This document shows, one piece after another, positions 55,334 to 64,000 of a stretch of 64,000 bases of DNA (within the stretch, counting starts at the first letter, position 1; the number at the start of each line of letters is the position of its first letter). This DNA is from Candidatus Poribacteria bacterium (lineage in GTDB: Bacteria; Poribacteria; WGA-4E; GCA-2687025): the NCBI GenBank assembly GCA_018644665.1, contig JABGQA010000134.1, forward strand, positions 35,301 to 99,300. Reading direction: 5' to 3'. Below the pieces are notes generated by a model that did not search any database, was not told the DNA's origin, and saw only the letters and a list, made by a program, of their open reading frames with translations. The position numbers and the translations under genes are program-made.

Positions 55334-56422
55334 ATGGCGAGTGGCGACACGGACGCGAGATTCACCCAGGGGGTGAGCGCGTCTGGACCGCGCGAGCGAT
55401 GCACAAGTGTCTGTCTCCTCCTGCTGTGGGGGCTGCTGGGCCTCGCCTTGATCCCACCTGCTGTGCACGCGGGAGAACCCACCAATCTCACACGGAACGG
55501 GGCCCGCAACTGGCACCCGAGTTGGTCCCCTGATGGATTGAGATTCGCCTATACCTCTGGCCAGGATATCCACGTTATGAACGCCGATGGATCCGGTCAG
55601 TCCAGTCTTACCCAGAACGAGGGGTGGAACGGCGATCCTGCATGGTCGGCGGACGGAGCGCAGATTGCATATGTGTCCGTTACGTCGCTGCGGGGCGGGA
55701 CATCCGACGTCTACGTAATGGAGGCTGACGGACGTCGAAAGACCAACCTCACGCAGGACCAAACCTCGAACTGGGCGCCAAGTTGGTCTCGCGATGGGAC
55801 CAAGATCGCCTACGAAGCAGCTCCTGTTCGGTACAACGAAGTCTTCGTGATGGATCCAGACGGAAACAACCAGACCAACCTCACGCGGCATGACGCGTCG
55901 GATAGGGTCCCAAGTTGGTCGCCTGATGGACTGCTGATCGCATTCGCATCCAACCGAGACCGGGAGCCTGGGACATACGACATCTACACTATGGCTTCTG
56001 ACGGAAGTAACGTGCAGCGGTTGACCCACGGACTGCTCTGGGACGTGACTTCGGGCATCAGCTGGTCTCCTGACGGCTCCAGGATCGCCTATGCATCATG
56101 GACTGTCCCGGGCACGGGAACGGCGATAAGCGTCATGGGCTCCGACGGGGAAAACCACGTTCGTCTGACGCAGGCAAGATTCGCAACGAACACCCCAGGT
56201 CGGCACTTCGACTACTGGTCTCCGCAGTGGTCACCGGACGGCACACGCATCGCGTTCACCTCGAACCGTGACGCGGTCTTTGTATTCGACAAGGTGAACG
56301 GCATGACCGTCGCTCAGTCCATGGACATCTACGTCATGGATGTGTCGGCCGAGGTCGGTGTTGAGGGCCTCGGTCGTGGACTCACCCAGTGGGCAGCGCT
56401 GAGACAACCCACGATCAGGTGA
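55334..56422 (+). CDS. Exported TolB-like beta-propeller protein
   Basis: A 362-residue protein. The ATG at 55334 has GGAGG 8 nt upstream, and gives an N-terminus followed by a hydrophobic stretch (CLLLLWGLLGLALIPPAV); longer starts are less plausible. At least six PD40 repeats follow: SWSPDGLRFAYTSG, AWSADGAQIAYVSV, SWSRDGTKIAYEAA, SWSPDGLLIAFASNRD, SWSPDGSRIAYASW and QWSPDGTRIAFTSNRD. Repeats of TNLTRHDASD type give a link to TolB. It should be periplasmic. One repeat is nearly identical at DNA level to one in the gene at 26861. Confidence 0.85.
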   Translation: MASGDTDARFTQGVSASGPRERCTSVCLLLLWGLLGLALIPPAVHAGEPTNLTRNGARNWHPSWSPDGLRFAYTSGQDIHVMNADGSGQSSLTQNEGWNGDPAWSADGAQIAYVSVTSLRGGTSDVYVMEADGRRKTNLTQDQTSNWAPSWSRDGTKIAYEAAPVRYNEVFVMDPDGNNQTNLTRHDASDRVPSWSPDGLLIAFASNRDREPGTYDIYTMASDGSNVQRLTHGLLWDVTSGISWSPDGSRIAYASWTVPGTGTAISVMGSDGENHVRLTQARFATNTPGRHFDYWSPQWSPDGTRIAFTSNRDAVFVFDKVNGMTVAQSMDIYVMDVSAEVGVEGLGRGLTQWAALRQPTIR

Positions 56423-56687
56423 GTTGAGACCGGAGACGCGCGCCAATGAGCAGGCATCAATGGGCTGGCCCTAGAGTCCCCAGAGGCGCTAGACGTACTC
56501 GACGGTGAGTGAGCTTCCCATAGACGGTCTTATGTATGCCGCGGGCGTGCCCTACGCTGCCTGTCGCTCCGGTTATGGCCGATTCATCTCCATCCGCGGC
56601 TACACGCTGTCGAATCCCTGCGCCATCGAGGACGGAATCGCCATGTTGCCGTGTAGTGAAGAGGAGCCGGGGCTAGGAGACCGAGGT

Positions 56688-57086
56688 ATGGAGCTTAGAG
56701 AGTCTGCCGCCGAGCGCAGACGGTGGGTCAACCCAAAGGTCTGGTGGTACTTCATCGCCTTCGTGCTCGTCGTGGGCATGTATGGCTGTTACCCACGCAC
56801 CCCTGATCTTCGGGTGAGGTCGAATTGGGACGGCGAGCGAATCACCGGCACAACGTAGAACACCACTCGAACGCGGGCCTTCTTCAATATCAACCTCGAG
56901 TTCGTGTTGCTCGACGAAAACGGGGAAGTGCTCAGCACGGTGACAACCAAGAAGGATGGCCTACTTGCCGCCGGGGAACACTGGGCGTTCGACATAGAAG
57001 CCAGCGCCGTGGGCGCGGAGTCGCATAGGCGGCAATATGCTGGGTGGCAGACCCTAACGAAGCCGGTGCCATCTGTCCGGGAGTAA
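56688..57086 (+). pseudogene. FxLYD-domain membrane protein with in-frame TAG
   Basis: The ATG has AGGAGA 7 nt upstream. The frame encodes a membrane segment (VWWYFIAFVLVVGMYGCYP), then an FxLYD-type beta-domain: RSNWDGERITGTT, a TAG, and NTTRTRAFFNINLEFVLLDE. The frame stays open to 57086 with SVTTKKDGLLAAGEHWAFDI-like text. The stop falls where relatives have a small residue, often lysine, so one substitution (AAG to TAG) explains it. Probably a nonsense mutation in a small lipoprotein-like gene. Confidence 0.6.
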
Positions 57087-57089
57087 CCT

Positions 57090-57230
57090 GGACATGGACC
57101 AATTCCTGCTCTGATTGATCTGTTGGAAGATGAGAGCAGCGACGTGCGTGAGGCTGCCGCCTTCGCGCCTCGCCTGGTCGGTGCCACCGAGGCTACGAAG
57201 GCTGCCAATGCGTATCGGACGCCGCGCTGA
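57090..57230 (+). pseudogene. HEAT-repeat remnant
   Basis: One frame reads PALIDLLEDESSDVREAAAF and then a second helix before a TGA, a plain HEAT unit without a start codon. Other frames carry a short membrane ORF that begins downstream. It is a second HEAT relic, besides the one near 5.2 kb. Confidence 0.5.
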
Positions 57231-57318
57231 CGGCACCGTTCCAGGTATCTGCAAGGAGGCCACCAACGCGTTGCCGCGCCTGCCCGCCCCCGTACTACCC
57301 CAACTCGAAAGAGCCACC

Positions 57319-57489
57319 ATGTTCCCAGGCGACGACCTCAGACTGACCCGGGCGAAGACCATTCAATCAGGCATCATGGCGGCTGTCGTTCTCCTCGCAG
57401 TCGGCGCGTATGCTCTCCTGACCCGGGCCTGCCAGGACAACCCAGCGCCCGAAACGGCTTCGCCCGCTGCGACAGCCGTCGAGCGGTGA
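57319..57489 (+). CDS. Possible small membrane protein
   Basis: A 56-residue ORF with one hydrophobic span (IMAAVVLLAVGAYALLT) followed by RACQDN and a polar tail. The ATG has a weak AAGAG site. There is no recognisable family, and it lies in a stretch of decayed genes, so it may not be real. A longer in-frame start upstream looks non-coding. Confidence 0.3.
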   Translation: MFPGDDLRLTRAKTIQSGIMAAVVLLAVGAYALLTRACQDNPAPETASPAATAVER

Positions 57490-57883
57490 CGCCTGATAGG
57501 AGGCAGCCCTGCGCTGCCCCCATCCATGCGCGGGTATGCAGAATGGCGTCATAAGAAAGCGCCGGGCATCAACGGCTGGCCTCCGGTACTGTCGCGCCGT
57601 GACTACGTCGCCGACGTTTGCAGGGGATCGCCCATGTATGCGGGGTCGGCCATCTATTTCTGTGCTGTGGGCGGCGCCTTATCGCGTGCAGCCTGGTCCG
57701 CAGGCGGCGGAATACCCTTAAGCGGCGCCCGCAGTGTCTCGCCCGGGCAGCGCGAAGAACTCGGCCGACTGAGCGCACCGGCGAGACCGAGAAGGTCATG
57801 ACGGCGCGATTCGAAGTACATGACGCGGAATCCACGTGCCAGAAATGCCGGCATGTGTTCCGAGCGCGCGTGTAGCTCATGTG
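57490..57883. other. Intergenic region with possible zinc-ribbon relic
   Basis: No complete gene is seen in this 394-bp stretch. A 25-codon frame at 57798-57875 contains CQKCRHVF, which looks like half of a zinc ribbon. Relatives of the membrane protein that follows often carry a zinc ribbon at the N-terminus, so this may be its detached start. Confidence 0.3.
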
Positions 57884-58437
57884 ATGACTGATGATCGCTC
57901 TCCGTTCCAACTGGACGAACCGCGACGGCCCCCTCGGGGCTTACGGATGGAATCCGAAAGGGTGGGCCTGCACATTAGAAGGCGCTGGTTCTCGCTCCAC
58001 TACGTCGCACCCGTCCTGATCTCCCTGTCCTGCTCGGGACCCTAACCTACGCGGCAATTGCGTCAGACGGAGACATGCCGCTGATGCAAGGGCTGGCACC
58101 CGTTGTTGTCCTGACCGCTAGCATCGGCATGGCGTACTACGGCCTGGCAGGATTGCTGAACACGACGCACCTAGTCATCAGCAGCGGCGAACTGAGCGTG
58201 CGGCATCGTCCAATGCCGTGGTTCGGGGTGCGAGGCATACCAACAGATTGCATTGAGCAACTGCGGTGCACTGAGCACTTCATCCCGTTTAGCACGGGCT
58301 CGACAACCACTTACCGGCTGTACGCGCTCCGGACCGACGGGCGGAAGTGCAACTTGCTTTCCGGCGTGCGCGACTCCGACCAGGCTCGGTTCATGGAGTC
58401 GGAAATCGAGAAGCACCTCGGCATCGGGGACGGGTAG
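57884..58437 (+). pseudogene. Uncharacterised membrane protein gene, frameshifted
   Basis: The first frame reads GLRMESERVGLHIRRRWFSL then a membrane segment (HYVAPVLISL) before a stop. The next frame takes over near 58025 with LLGTLTYAAIASDGDMPLMQ, a second membrane segment (PVVVLTASIGMAYYGLAGL), and a cytoplasmic domain with SSGELSVRHRPMPWFG and YRLYALRTDGRKCNLLSGVR. Together they match a family of planctomycete-type two-span proteins with a PH-like C-terminus. A one-base change splits it. Function unknown. Confidence 0.55.
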
Positions 58438-58486
58438 CCGGTTGCGCGAGCATGGCGTGGCAGAGCCGATACCACCGGCGGGCCAC

Positions 58487-58657
58487 ATGCGGGATGAACT
58501 CCTGCTCGCCCATCGAAACGCCCTACTGCTGCCTTGGAGCAATGGGCAGGCCGAGGGTCAAGTGAACCGCCTCAGGCTCATCAAACGGCAGATGTACGGG
58601 CGGGCGGGATTCGAGCTACTTCGGAAGCGCGTGTTGCCCCGTCCACTCGCGCCATGA
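58487..58657 (+). mobile_element. C-terminal remnant of an ISL3-type transposase
   Basis: The translated segment WSNGQAEGQVNRLRLIKRQM followed by YGRAGFELLRKRVL is the highly conserved end of ISL3 (IS204/IS1001/IS1165) transposases. The rest of the transposase is missing and no inverted repeats are obvious. It is an insertion-sequence relic inside the decayed zone. Confidence 0.7.
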
Positions 58658-58750
58658 ACCACGTTCCACGAGAAGTGAGGAAGACCCACAGAATGACCAC
58701 CATCGGAAAGTCGGCCCGGTGGGGCCTCACCATAGCCGGGATGGAGGCGC

Positions 58751-59733
58751 ATGGACACTGAACGCCGTCTGCAGCAGCACGAGGGATTTCGCGCGCCGCA
58801 ACACGTCGTCTTCGCGCTGGCTCGAAGTGCCACAGGGCATCGCCCCATAGCGCGGACGCAGATAGCTCTCGGGAACGACAACGAAGTCTATCGCGTGGAT
58901 ACCGACGACGGAGCTGTGGTCGTGCGCATTAACCGCGATGGGGAGGTGGGCCACCCGAGCAACGATGGGCGATGGAGCAGTGCCTACAGGCTGGCGTGCC
59001 CGTGCCTCGCGTGCTCGCCCTAGAGACCGTGCAACTTGCGGACGGAGAGTTCTGCGCCATGGTACAGGAGTGCGCCGCAGGGGTTCCGTTGAGCGAAGCT
59101 ATGCGAGAAATGTCCGATCGCGACTGGGCCGGCATATGCCGACAGGCCGGCGCGATGCTGGGACGAATCCACACCGTGCCTGTAGGTGGATACTACCGTC
59201 TGAGCCCGGACGGTTCCTGGGACTTCCCCACATTCGAGGCTATCGCAGAATCGTCGCTACACGCCCGCGCATCGGAGCGCGAACGTCTCATCGGTTGCGG
59301 CTTCTCTCCCGCTGAGTGCGAGGCGATGATGGGCCTTCTCCGGGAATCGCTCCAAAGCAGCGCCGACGAGACACCTGTCCTATGTCACGGAGACTTCGCC
59401 CCCGACCACATCTTCGTGGGGGATGACCTTACCATCACAGCAGTGATCGACTTCGGTGAGTTCCAGGGCGGGCGGCCAGCCGTCGACTTTACGCAGATCG
59501 CCTTTTGGGAACGCCCAGTCGACGTATCGGCGTTTGCTGCGGGGTATCCCGACCAGCGGTGGTTCGGCCCAGATCGCACCGAGAAGTGGGCGCTGGGCCG
59601 ACTCGGGTATCTCATGGGCTATTGCGCGTACTTGGCCGACGCCGAACGGCCGGAGGAACGCGACTACATGTGCGATCGGCTACGCGAGACGGTTGGCCCA
59701 CTGATGGCGCGCCCTTCTCCCCAGCAATCATGA
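58751..59733 (+). pseudogene. Aminoglycoside-phosphotransferase-family kinase gene, frameshifted
   Basis: The first frame encodes the nucleotide-binding lobe (ALGNDNEVYRVDTDDGAVVV, RINRDGE) and fails after about 58940. The +1 frame resumes with PPEQRWAMEQCLQAGVPVPR. It includes Brenner's motif HGDFAPDHIFV and the metal motif VIDFGEFQGG, so both lobes are otherwise intact. Repair of one base would give about 325 residues. The family phosphorylates antibiotics, homoserine, choline or sugars; this one is not assignable. Recent mutation or assembly error. Confidence 0.65.
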
Positions 59734-59939
59734 CCGTGGGGTTGGCGGCGCGCCCACACTCGTTCCGACGGCGCGCTCCGTCTTGCGAGGTGTACATGTT
59801 GACCCTTACCGGAAGGGGCCGCTTGTCAACGGCGGGGCTAGACTCGGGGATCGGTTGACTCTATCTAGTAGGCAACGGCGAATGCACGAGTTCAGACATG
59901 GCCGTCGCTTACACGCTCGGACCGTAGAGGAGGGAAACG

Positions 59940-60611
59940 GTGAAGACACTTGCCTATCTCGCGACACTGATTGCGACCACGCTGTCACTGGCAGGGGCCG
60001 CCCAAGAGCAGGCGCCGGAGCCAGACACTCGGCCCGGAGTGGTCAAGGACTACGGCGACTTCGACCTCGATCAGTGGGTATACGACGAGAAGCGCGTGGC
60101 CGTCGGCTGGTCCGAGAAGTTTCCCAACGCCAACGAGTTGGTACAGACTCGTGGCATGGGGACTGCTGCATATCCCAGGGATCTACAGTTCAGAGACGGC
60201 GCCATCGAATGTGACATGGCCGGCGGCGCGTACCTTGGCATCTCGTTCCGCATCCGCGAAGTCGACGGCGAGCGGCTCTCCGAGGACGTCTACTTCCGCA
60301 TCTCGGGGAATCAGCGTCCTCAGACTGTGCAGTATTACCCACATGGAACGCTGAAACAGGAGGAACTCCACCGTCCCCCATATGAGCGGCCCATTCGTCT
60401 CATAGAGCAGGACGAGTGGTTCCATGTAAGGATCGAAGTGCAGGGCAGGCAAGCTCGCGTCTTTTTGGACGATAGCCGGGATCCCGTGCAGGTGATTGAA
60501 GACCTGATGCACGATCACGCAGACGGTTCGGTGGGTGTGCGCTCCTGGGGCGGGCGGTTCGCCAACCTGAAGGTCACGCTCACGGAACCTGCCGATAATC
60601 CGGCGAGATGA
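59940..60611 (+). CDS. Secreted beta-sandwich (ConA/DUF1080-like) protein
   Basis: A 223-residue protein starting at GTG behind GAGGAGGGA. Signal peptide: LAYLATLIATTLSLAGAAQ. The body is beta-rich with FRDGAIECDMAGGAYLGISF, the usual opening strand of the concanavalin-like fold, and DEWFHVRIEVQGRQARVFLD then DGSVGVRSWGGRFANLKV at the end, patterns seen in 3-keto-disaccharide hydrolase-like domains. No catalytic residues were assigned. Probably binds sugars. Confidence 0.7.
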   Translation: MKTLAYLATLIATTLSLAGAAQEQAPEPDTRPGVVKDYGDFDLDQWVYDEKRVAVGWSEKFPNANELVQTRGMGTAAYPRDLQFRDGAIECDMAGGAYLGISFRIREVDGERLSEDVYFRISGNQRPQTVQYYPHGTLKQEELHRPPYERPIRLIEQDEWFHVRIEVQGRQARVFLDDSRDPVQVIEDLMHDHADGSVGVRSWGGRFANLKVTLTEPADNPAR

Positions 60612-61022
60612 TGTCGGCCAGTCTGCATGTGTCAACTACGACCCGGGGACGCGGCAGCTGAAGCGCGCCGTGGAGCGCAAGCCTCCAGATGTCGCTGCGC
60701 GATGGTGATGTGGGCCGGCACACACCGCCCAACGCCTGTTGCGGCACGGGATCAGACCGCATAGCCCTGGCTAGCGCAGGTTCCGTTAGAAGGTCTCATG
60801 TCCGCTTCCGCTCTCCCGCGAGAAGCCGCTCGTGGAGAGGTATTCGACCACATAAGGCTCACTATCAGAAGCCGGTGCGCTCTGCTTCCTCGCGCGACCT
60901 CGTGCCCGTATGCTGATCGTCGACGGGATTCGTGCCAGTGGGGCGTCTGTAGTGTGGACCATGTAGTTGTGTGCGTGGCATCGCGGCTGGTTCACCAATG
61001 AACCGAGGTAGGGGAGGCGGGA
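60612..61022. other. Intergenic region, nothing recognised
   Basis: 411 bp between two rightward genes. Only short, overlapping, arginine-rich ORFs are present. The right end holds the ribosome binding site (AGGGGAGGCGGGA) of the isomerase gene. Confidence 0.45.
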
Positions 61023-61943
61023 ATGAATCGCAGGGAGTTTCTGGGATGCCTGGCGGTAGGTAGCGCGTGGCTTCCCCTAGGAATGCCGTCGTTTGCCGGC
61101 ACGACCCCAATACACGAGCGCCTCGGAGTGAACCTGTGGACCGTCCGTAAGCGTCTAGAGTCGGATCTGCGAGGAATCGTACACGGTCTGGCGAAGATCG
61201 GCTTGAGAGAGGCTGAAGTCGTCAATTGGGCGGGCCGACCCTTGGATGACCTCATTACCGCGCTGAGAGATGTCGGAATCGACCCCGTTGGCGTTCACTT
61301 CGAGGACGCCATCATCACTGGGAACTGGGACCTTTGGGGAGATCCAGAGATCACGGCTCGCGCTTCCGAGTATGGCATCGAATACGCGATCGATATCGCC
61401 GTGGAGCAAGATCTGCGGTACCTGGGAATCGCGTACCTGTTTCCGTCAGAACGTGAAGGGCTTGATAGCTACAAGCGCCTCGCCGACTCGATGAATGCCG
61501 CTGGCGAGAGATGCAACGCGGCGGGCGTTCGATTCTTCTACCACAATCATGCGTTCGAATTCGAGCCGATGGACGGCCAGATGCCGTTCGACCTGCTCAT
61601 GGAGCGTGCAGACCCGGCTCTGGTAGGCTTTGAGCTAGATGTATGTTGGGCGAGCGTCGGGGGTGTGGACCCGGTGCATCTGCTGCGCACCTATTCGGAT
61701 CGTATCGAGATGCTGCACGTGAAGGATCGGACGGCCGCAGTCGACGTCATGTACGACGTGGAGGACATAGTCCCGGACTCGCAGACGGAGGTAGGAAGCG
61801 GCGCCCTGGACTTCCACGCCATCCTGACTGCTGCCTCGGCTGCTGGGGTAAAGCACTACTTCGTGGAGCAGGACTTCATCTCCGGTGATGAGCTCGAAAG
61901 CCTCGATAGGAGTGTCTCATACCTTCGCGAGTTGGGTATATGA
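61023..61943 (+). CDS. Tat-exported sugar phosphate isomerase/epimerase-like protein
   Basis: A 306-residue protein of the xylose-isomerase-like TIM-barrel family. The N-terminus MNRREFLGCLAVGSAWL is a twin-arginine signal. Barrel features: REAEVVNWAGRPLDD, FYHNHAFEFEP (metal-site glutamate and histidines), GFELDVCWASVGGVDPV, HVKDRTA and FVEQDF. Metal ligands are in the EFE, DVCW, HVKD and EQD segments. Such proteins are often paired with Gfo/Idh/MocA dehydrogenases in sugar epimerisation. Confidence 0.9.
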   Translation: MNRREFLGCLAVGSAWLPLGMPSFAGTTPIHERLGVNLWTVRKRLESDLRGIVHGLAKIGLREAEVVNWAGRPLDDLITALRDVGIDPVGVHFEDAIITGNWDLWGDPEITARASEYGIEYAIDIAVEQDLRYLGIAYLFPSEREGLDSYKRLADSMNAAGERCNAAGVRFFYHNHAFEFEPMDGQMPFDLLMERADPALVGFELDVCWASVGGVDPVHLLRTYSDRIEMLHVKDRTAAVDVMYDVEDIVPDSQTEVGSGALDFHAILTAASAAGVKHYFVEQDFISGDELESLDRSVSYLRELGI

Positions 61944-62040
61944 CCGGAGTGCGCTGCCGCATTACGGTCGGTCGTGACTTCCGATAGCCGGTCTTGTGAC
62001 ATCCGGGCGTGACCATGGTCGAAGTGATTGACGGCTAGAC

Positions 62041-63483
62041 CTAGATCAGCTGGATGCGCTTCCACCGTCCGGTCGCCCATCGCAGTGAAAGCACCGCCGC
62101 GAGGATCCCGAGGTAGGCCACTAAACAGAGCACGGCCGCAACGTCGCCGCCACCCCATTTAGCGACCGTCCAGTAGCTCCCTGGTGCGAAGATAAGCCAG
62201 CTGACAGCGACGCGAGCCCACATGCTGAATGAGGTGTCGCCCGCAGCGCGCAGCGATTCGGCTACGGAAATCACGATCGCGTCGAACAGCTGCCAGGCGG
62301 CTGAGAGCATGAGCATGCGCACGGCTGTTGACATGAACAGTTCGGTTGCCTCTTCATCGCCGAGGTTGAACGCCTGCATGAACAGTTCGGGCATGAGCAG
62401 ACAGGCCGTGCCGACCGCGCCCTGCCAGACGCAGCAGGTTAGCAACGTAAGCCACATGGCGCGTGAGGCGTAGTCGTACCGCTTCGCTCCAATGACCTGC
62501 CCCACGAGGATGGCCCCTGCGGAGGCTGCTCCAAACGCGGGCATGAACGACACACTGTTGAGCTGCATAACCGCGTTGAGGGCGGCAAGAGCGGTGGTCC
62601 CCAGACCGGCTACGACGACGTTGACGAAGAAGTTGAATGCCCCGAATTCAAGGAACCAGTTCATCCCCGAAGGCAGGCCGAAGCGGAGCATGCGGCCGAA
62701 CTCCGACCAGCTGAAGCGCATCCTGGCGCCTTCGCCATGGTCCTTCTGCTCCTGGTCTTCGGGCTTCTCGCCTTCGGGGACGCGGAACCCGGTCTGGAAC
62801 GCGATGAAGAGCGCGCTAAACGCCACGACGGTGGAGATGAAGCTGGCCCATGCCGCGCCGGCCACACCGAGCGCGGGCGCTCCCAGGTTGCCGAAGATGA
62901 GTACCCAATTGAGACCCACGTTAAGCACCATGGCCAGCAGCTGGGTCAGCATGGGTAGCCGGGTGTTGCCGAGACCCTGGTAATAGTTGGCCAGTGCCTC
63001 GAGCCCGACGACGAAGAAGCATGCCCACAACCGGATGCTCATGTACGTGAGCATGAGCTCGCGTACCCTCGGCTCGAACGGAAACCATTCTAGTGCCGAG
63101 TCTACCTGCGTGCCGGCGCCAGCGATCAGCAGCGCGAATCCAGCCGCTACGACGAGCCCGTAGTACGCGTAGCGTTTGGCTTCGCGCGCGCGGCCGCTAC
63201 CGATCAACTGCGCCGAGAAGCTTGAGACGATGAACACCGTGCCCATGGGTAGAATAAAAAAGAAGAAGGAATTGAACGCACCGGTGGTCGTGGCTGCCAG
63301 CTCCTGCTCCCCGAGCACGGCGATCATGATGGCGTCGCTGAATCCGACCACCACCTGGGCCGAGCGGGCCACTATGATCGGCCAGGCGAGATGGAGCAGT
63401 GAGCGCAGAGTCGGTCGAGACAACTCGACGGCCATGCGCGGTGGGTCGGACTGGGGCTCGCCGAGGTCCGGGATGTTGGTCAT
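62041..63483 (-). CDS. MATE-family efflux transporter
   Basis: A 480-residue inner-membrane exporter with about twelve hydrophobic spans. It opens with LLHLAWPIIVARSAQVVVGF, and contains the conserved NYYQGLGNTRLPM and FGAASAGAILVGQVIGAKR patterns. A loop of about 35 charged residues (GEKPEDQEQKDHGEGARM) splits the two halves. A GTG further upstream would add 13 residues; neither has a strong ribosome binding site. Exports drugs or metabolites using H+ or Na+. Confidence 0.9.
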   Translation of the reverse strand: MTNIPDLGEPQSDPPRMAVELSRPTLRSLLHLAWPIIVARSAQVVVGFSDAIMIAVLGEQELAATTTGAFNSFFFFILPMGTVFIVSSFSAQLIGSGRAREAKRYAYYGLVVAAGFALLIAGAGTQVDSALEWFPFEPRVRELMLTYMSIRLWACFFVVGLEALANYYQGLGNTRLPMLTQLLAMVLNVGLNWVLIFGNLGAPALGVAGAAWASFISTVVAFSALFIAFQTGFRVPEGEKPEDQEQKDHGEGARMRFSWSEFGRMLRFGLPSGMNWFLEFGAFNFFVNVVVAGLGTTALAALNAVMQLNSVSFMPAFGAASAGAILVGQVIGAKRYDYASRAMWLTLLTCCVWQGAVGTACLLMPELFMQAFNLGDEEATELFMSTAVRMLMLSAAWQLFDAIVISVAESLRAAGDTSFSMWARVAVSWLIFAPGSYWTVAKWGGGDVAAVLCLVAYLGILAAVLSLRWATGRWKRIQLI

Positions 63484-63868
63484 CGCGCCGATTGTTGAGC
63501 AAGGAGCATCCGAATGCAACACCGCCGCCTACTTGGATGCTATCTCACCCGCGCGCCACAGTAGGCGAGATCCCTGACGACAGTTGGAATGGACTGGATG
63601 CAGGAGATTGTGACGCGCGGAGTCATCATCACCTGCGAGCACGGCGCCCAACGGTTCATATCGCTCGCTGAGCTCCGGGTATCAGGGCTTATGTTGTCGG
63701 CTCCTCACCCCGCGGCAAGCCCGTAATGGAGCGGGATTCGACCACGATGTGCCGCCATGACCCAGTGCTACGGTCACGACTGCTAGGCTATGTTGGAAAT
63801 GTCGCAGACGGCGCCACTCAAGTGGCGGGTAGTCACTGTTACCACTTCGGCTGAGGATCGAGGAGCAA
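63484..63868. other. Divergent intergenic region
   Basis: 385 bp between the leftward MATE gene and the rightward pentapeptide gene. A short plus-strand frame near 63600 contains VTRGVIITCEHGA, faintly like the start of an N-formylglutamate amidohydrolase, but it stops soon after and is too short to call. No clear promoter was seen. Confidence 0.35.
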
Positions 63869-64000
63869 ATGGAACGAACCATCACTTGCGGCAAGCACCT
63901 CTGTCAGACAGCTGTGATCGATGACTCGAGGTTCGATGATGTCAGCATGGGAAGAGTGGAGTTCGACAACGTCAATCTCGCCGCCGCGAACTTCCACAAC
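63869..64000 (+). CDS. Pentapeptide-repeat protein (N-terminal part)
   Basis: An ATG with GGAG 4 nt upstream opens a frame that runs off the window. After ERTITCGKHLCQTAV it shows pentapeptides (DDSRFDDVSMGRVEFDNVNL, AAANFHN), the F/L-rich beta-helix repeat. The N-terminus has no signal peptide, unlike the lipoprotein at 19727. Forty-four codons are visible, so the full size and function cannot be given. Confidence 0.6.
   Translation, partial: MERTITCGKHLCQTAVIDDSRFDDVSMGRVEFDNVNLAAANFHN

Noticed and set aside
63590..63720. Short frame with a faint N-formylglutamate amidohydrolase-like start
   Set aside because: Similarity covers about a dozen residues and the frame ends soon after.
1..64000. 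tRNA, rRNA, CRISPR, prophage or integrated element
   Set aside because: No cloverleaf-like segment, regular direct repeats, integrase, or phage structural genes were seen.

Overview
This is a GC-rich bacterial chromosomal fragment with no rRNA or tRNA gene, CRISPR array, plasmid or phage backbone. GTG and TTG starts are frequent. Its repertoire includes a formylglycine-type sulfatase, iron/2-oxoglutarate dioxygenases, Gfo/Idh/MocA and xylose-isomerase-like proteins, GH5-type glycosidases, secreted beta-propellers, pentapeptide proteins and sigma factors fused to extra domains. That mix suggests an uncultured Gram-negative lineage of the Planctomycetota / Poribacteria / Latescibacterota / Hydrogenedentes kind. 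This placement is inferred from gene content, not from a phylogenetic marker.

Layout. 0-2 kb: end of an amino-acid-type ABC transporter operon followed by a lone PotB-like permease. 2-2.8 kb: a PIN toxin/antitoxin pair. 3.2-5 kb: a secreted beta-helix protein. 5.1-9 kb: a partly decayed stretch with a HEAT remnant, a TPR protein, a frameshifted unknown gene, a fragment of a duplicated toroid gene, and a membrane-anchored ECF sigma factor fused to a LamG-like domain. 9-15.6 kb: alpha-toroid protein, Gfo/Idh/MocA dehydrogenase, cysteine desulfurase, metallo-beta-lactamase-fold hydrolase, M23 protein and a 2OG-Fe(II) oxygenase. 15.7-19.4 kb: a dehydrogenase / glycosidase / sulfatase cluster, probably for sulfated glycan use. 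19.7-31.6 kb: pentapeptide lipoprotein, prenyltransferase-like toroid, sigma-ankyrin fusion, aldo-keto reductase, phytanoyl-CoA-type dioxygenase, two propellers, a nucleotidyl-cyclase-like protein and a GH5 enzyme.

31.7-51 kb is the housekeeping core: sucCD, a tandem Sm/Hfq-like RNA-binding protein with RG-rich tails, a Cof-type HAD phosphatase, PriA, type-4 uracil-DNA glycosylase, a phosphoglucose/phosphomannose isomerase overlapping a PTS EIIA-like protein, the block dxr-rseP-ispG (isoprenoid precursors plus a site-2 protease), and serA. A very large beta-lactamase / DUF4185 / glycosidase fusion lies inside this core.

51-64 kb is accessory and visibly decaying: a large secreted glycosidase, two TolB-like propellers, an FxLYD lipoprotein with an in-frame stop, a HEAT remnant, frameshifted membrane and aminoglycoside-phosphotransferase genes, an ISL3-like transposase tail, a secreted beta-sandwich protein, a Tat-type sugar isomerase, a MATE transporter and the start of a pentapeptide protein.

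The most unusual items are the two sigma-factor fusions (an apparent one-protein transmembrane regulator and an ankyrin sigma factor), the double-Sm RGG protein, a duplicated toroid/small-gene locus in which each copy kept a different half, and a glycosidase family present both alone and fused to beta-lactamase/DUF4185. Several interrupted genes differ from an intact frame by one base, so both natural decay and assembly error remain possible.
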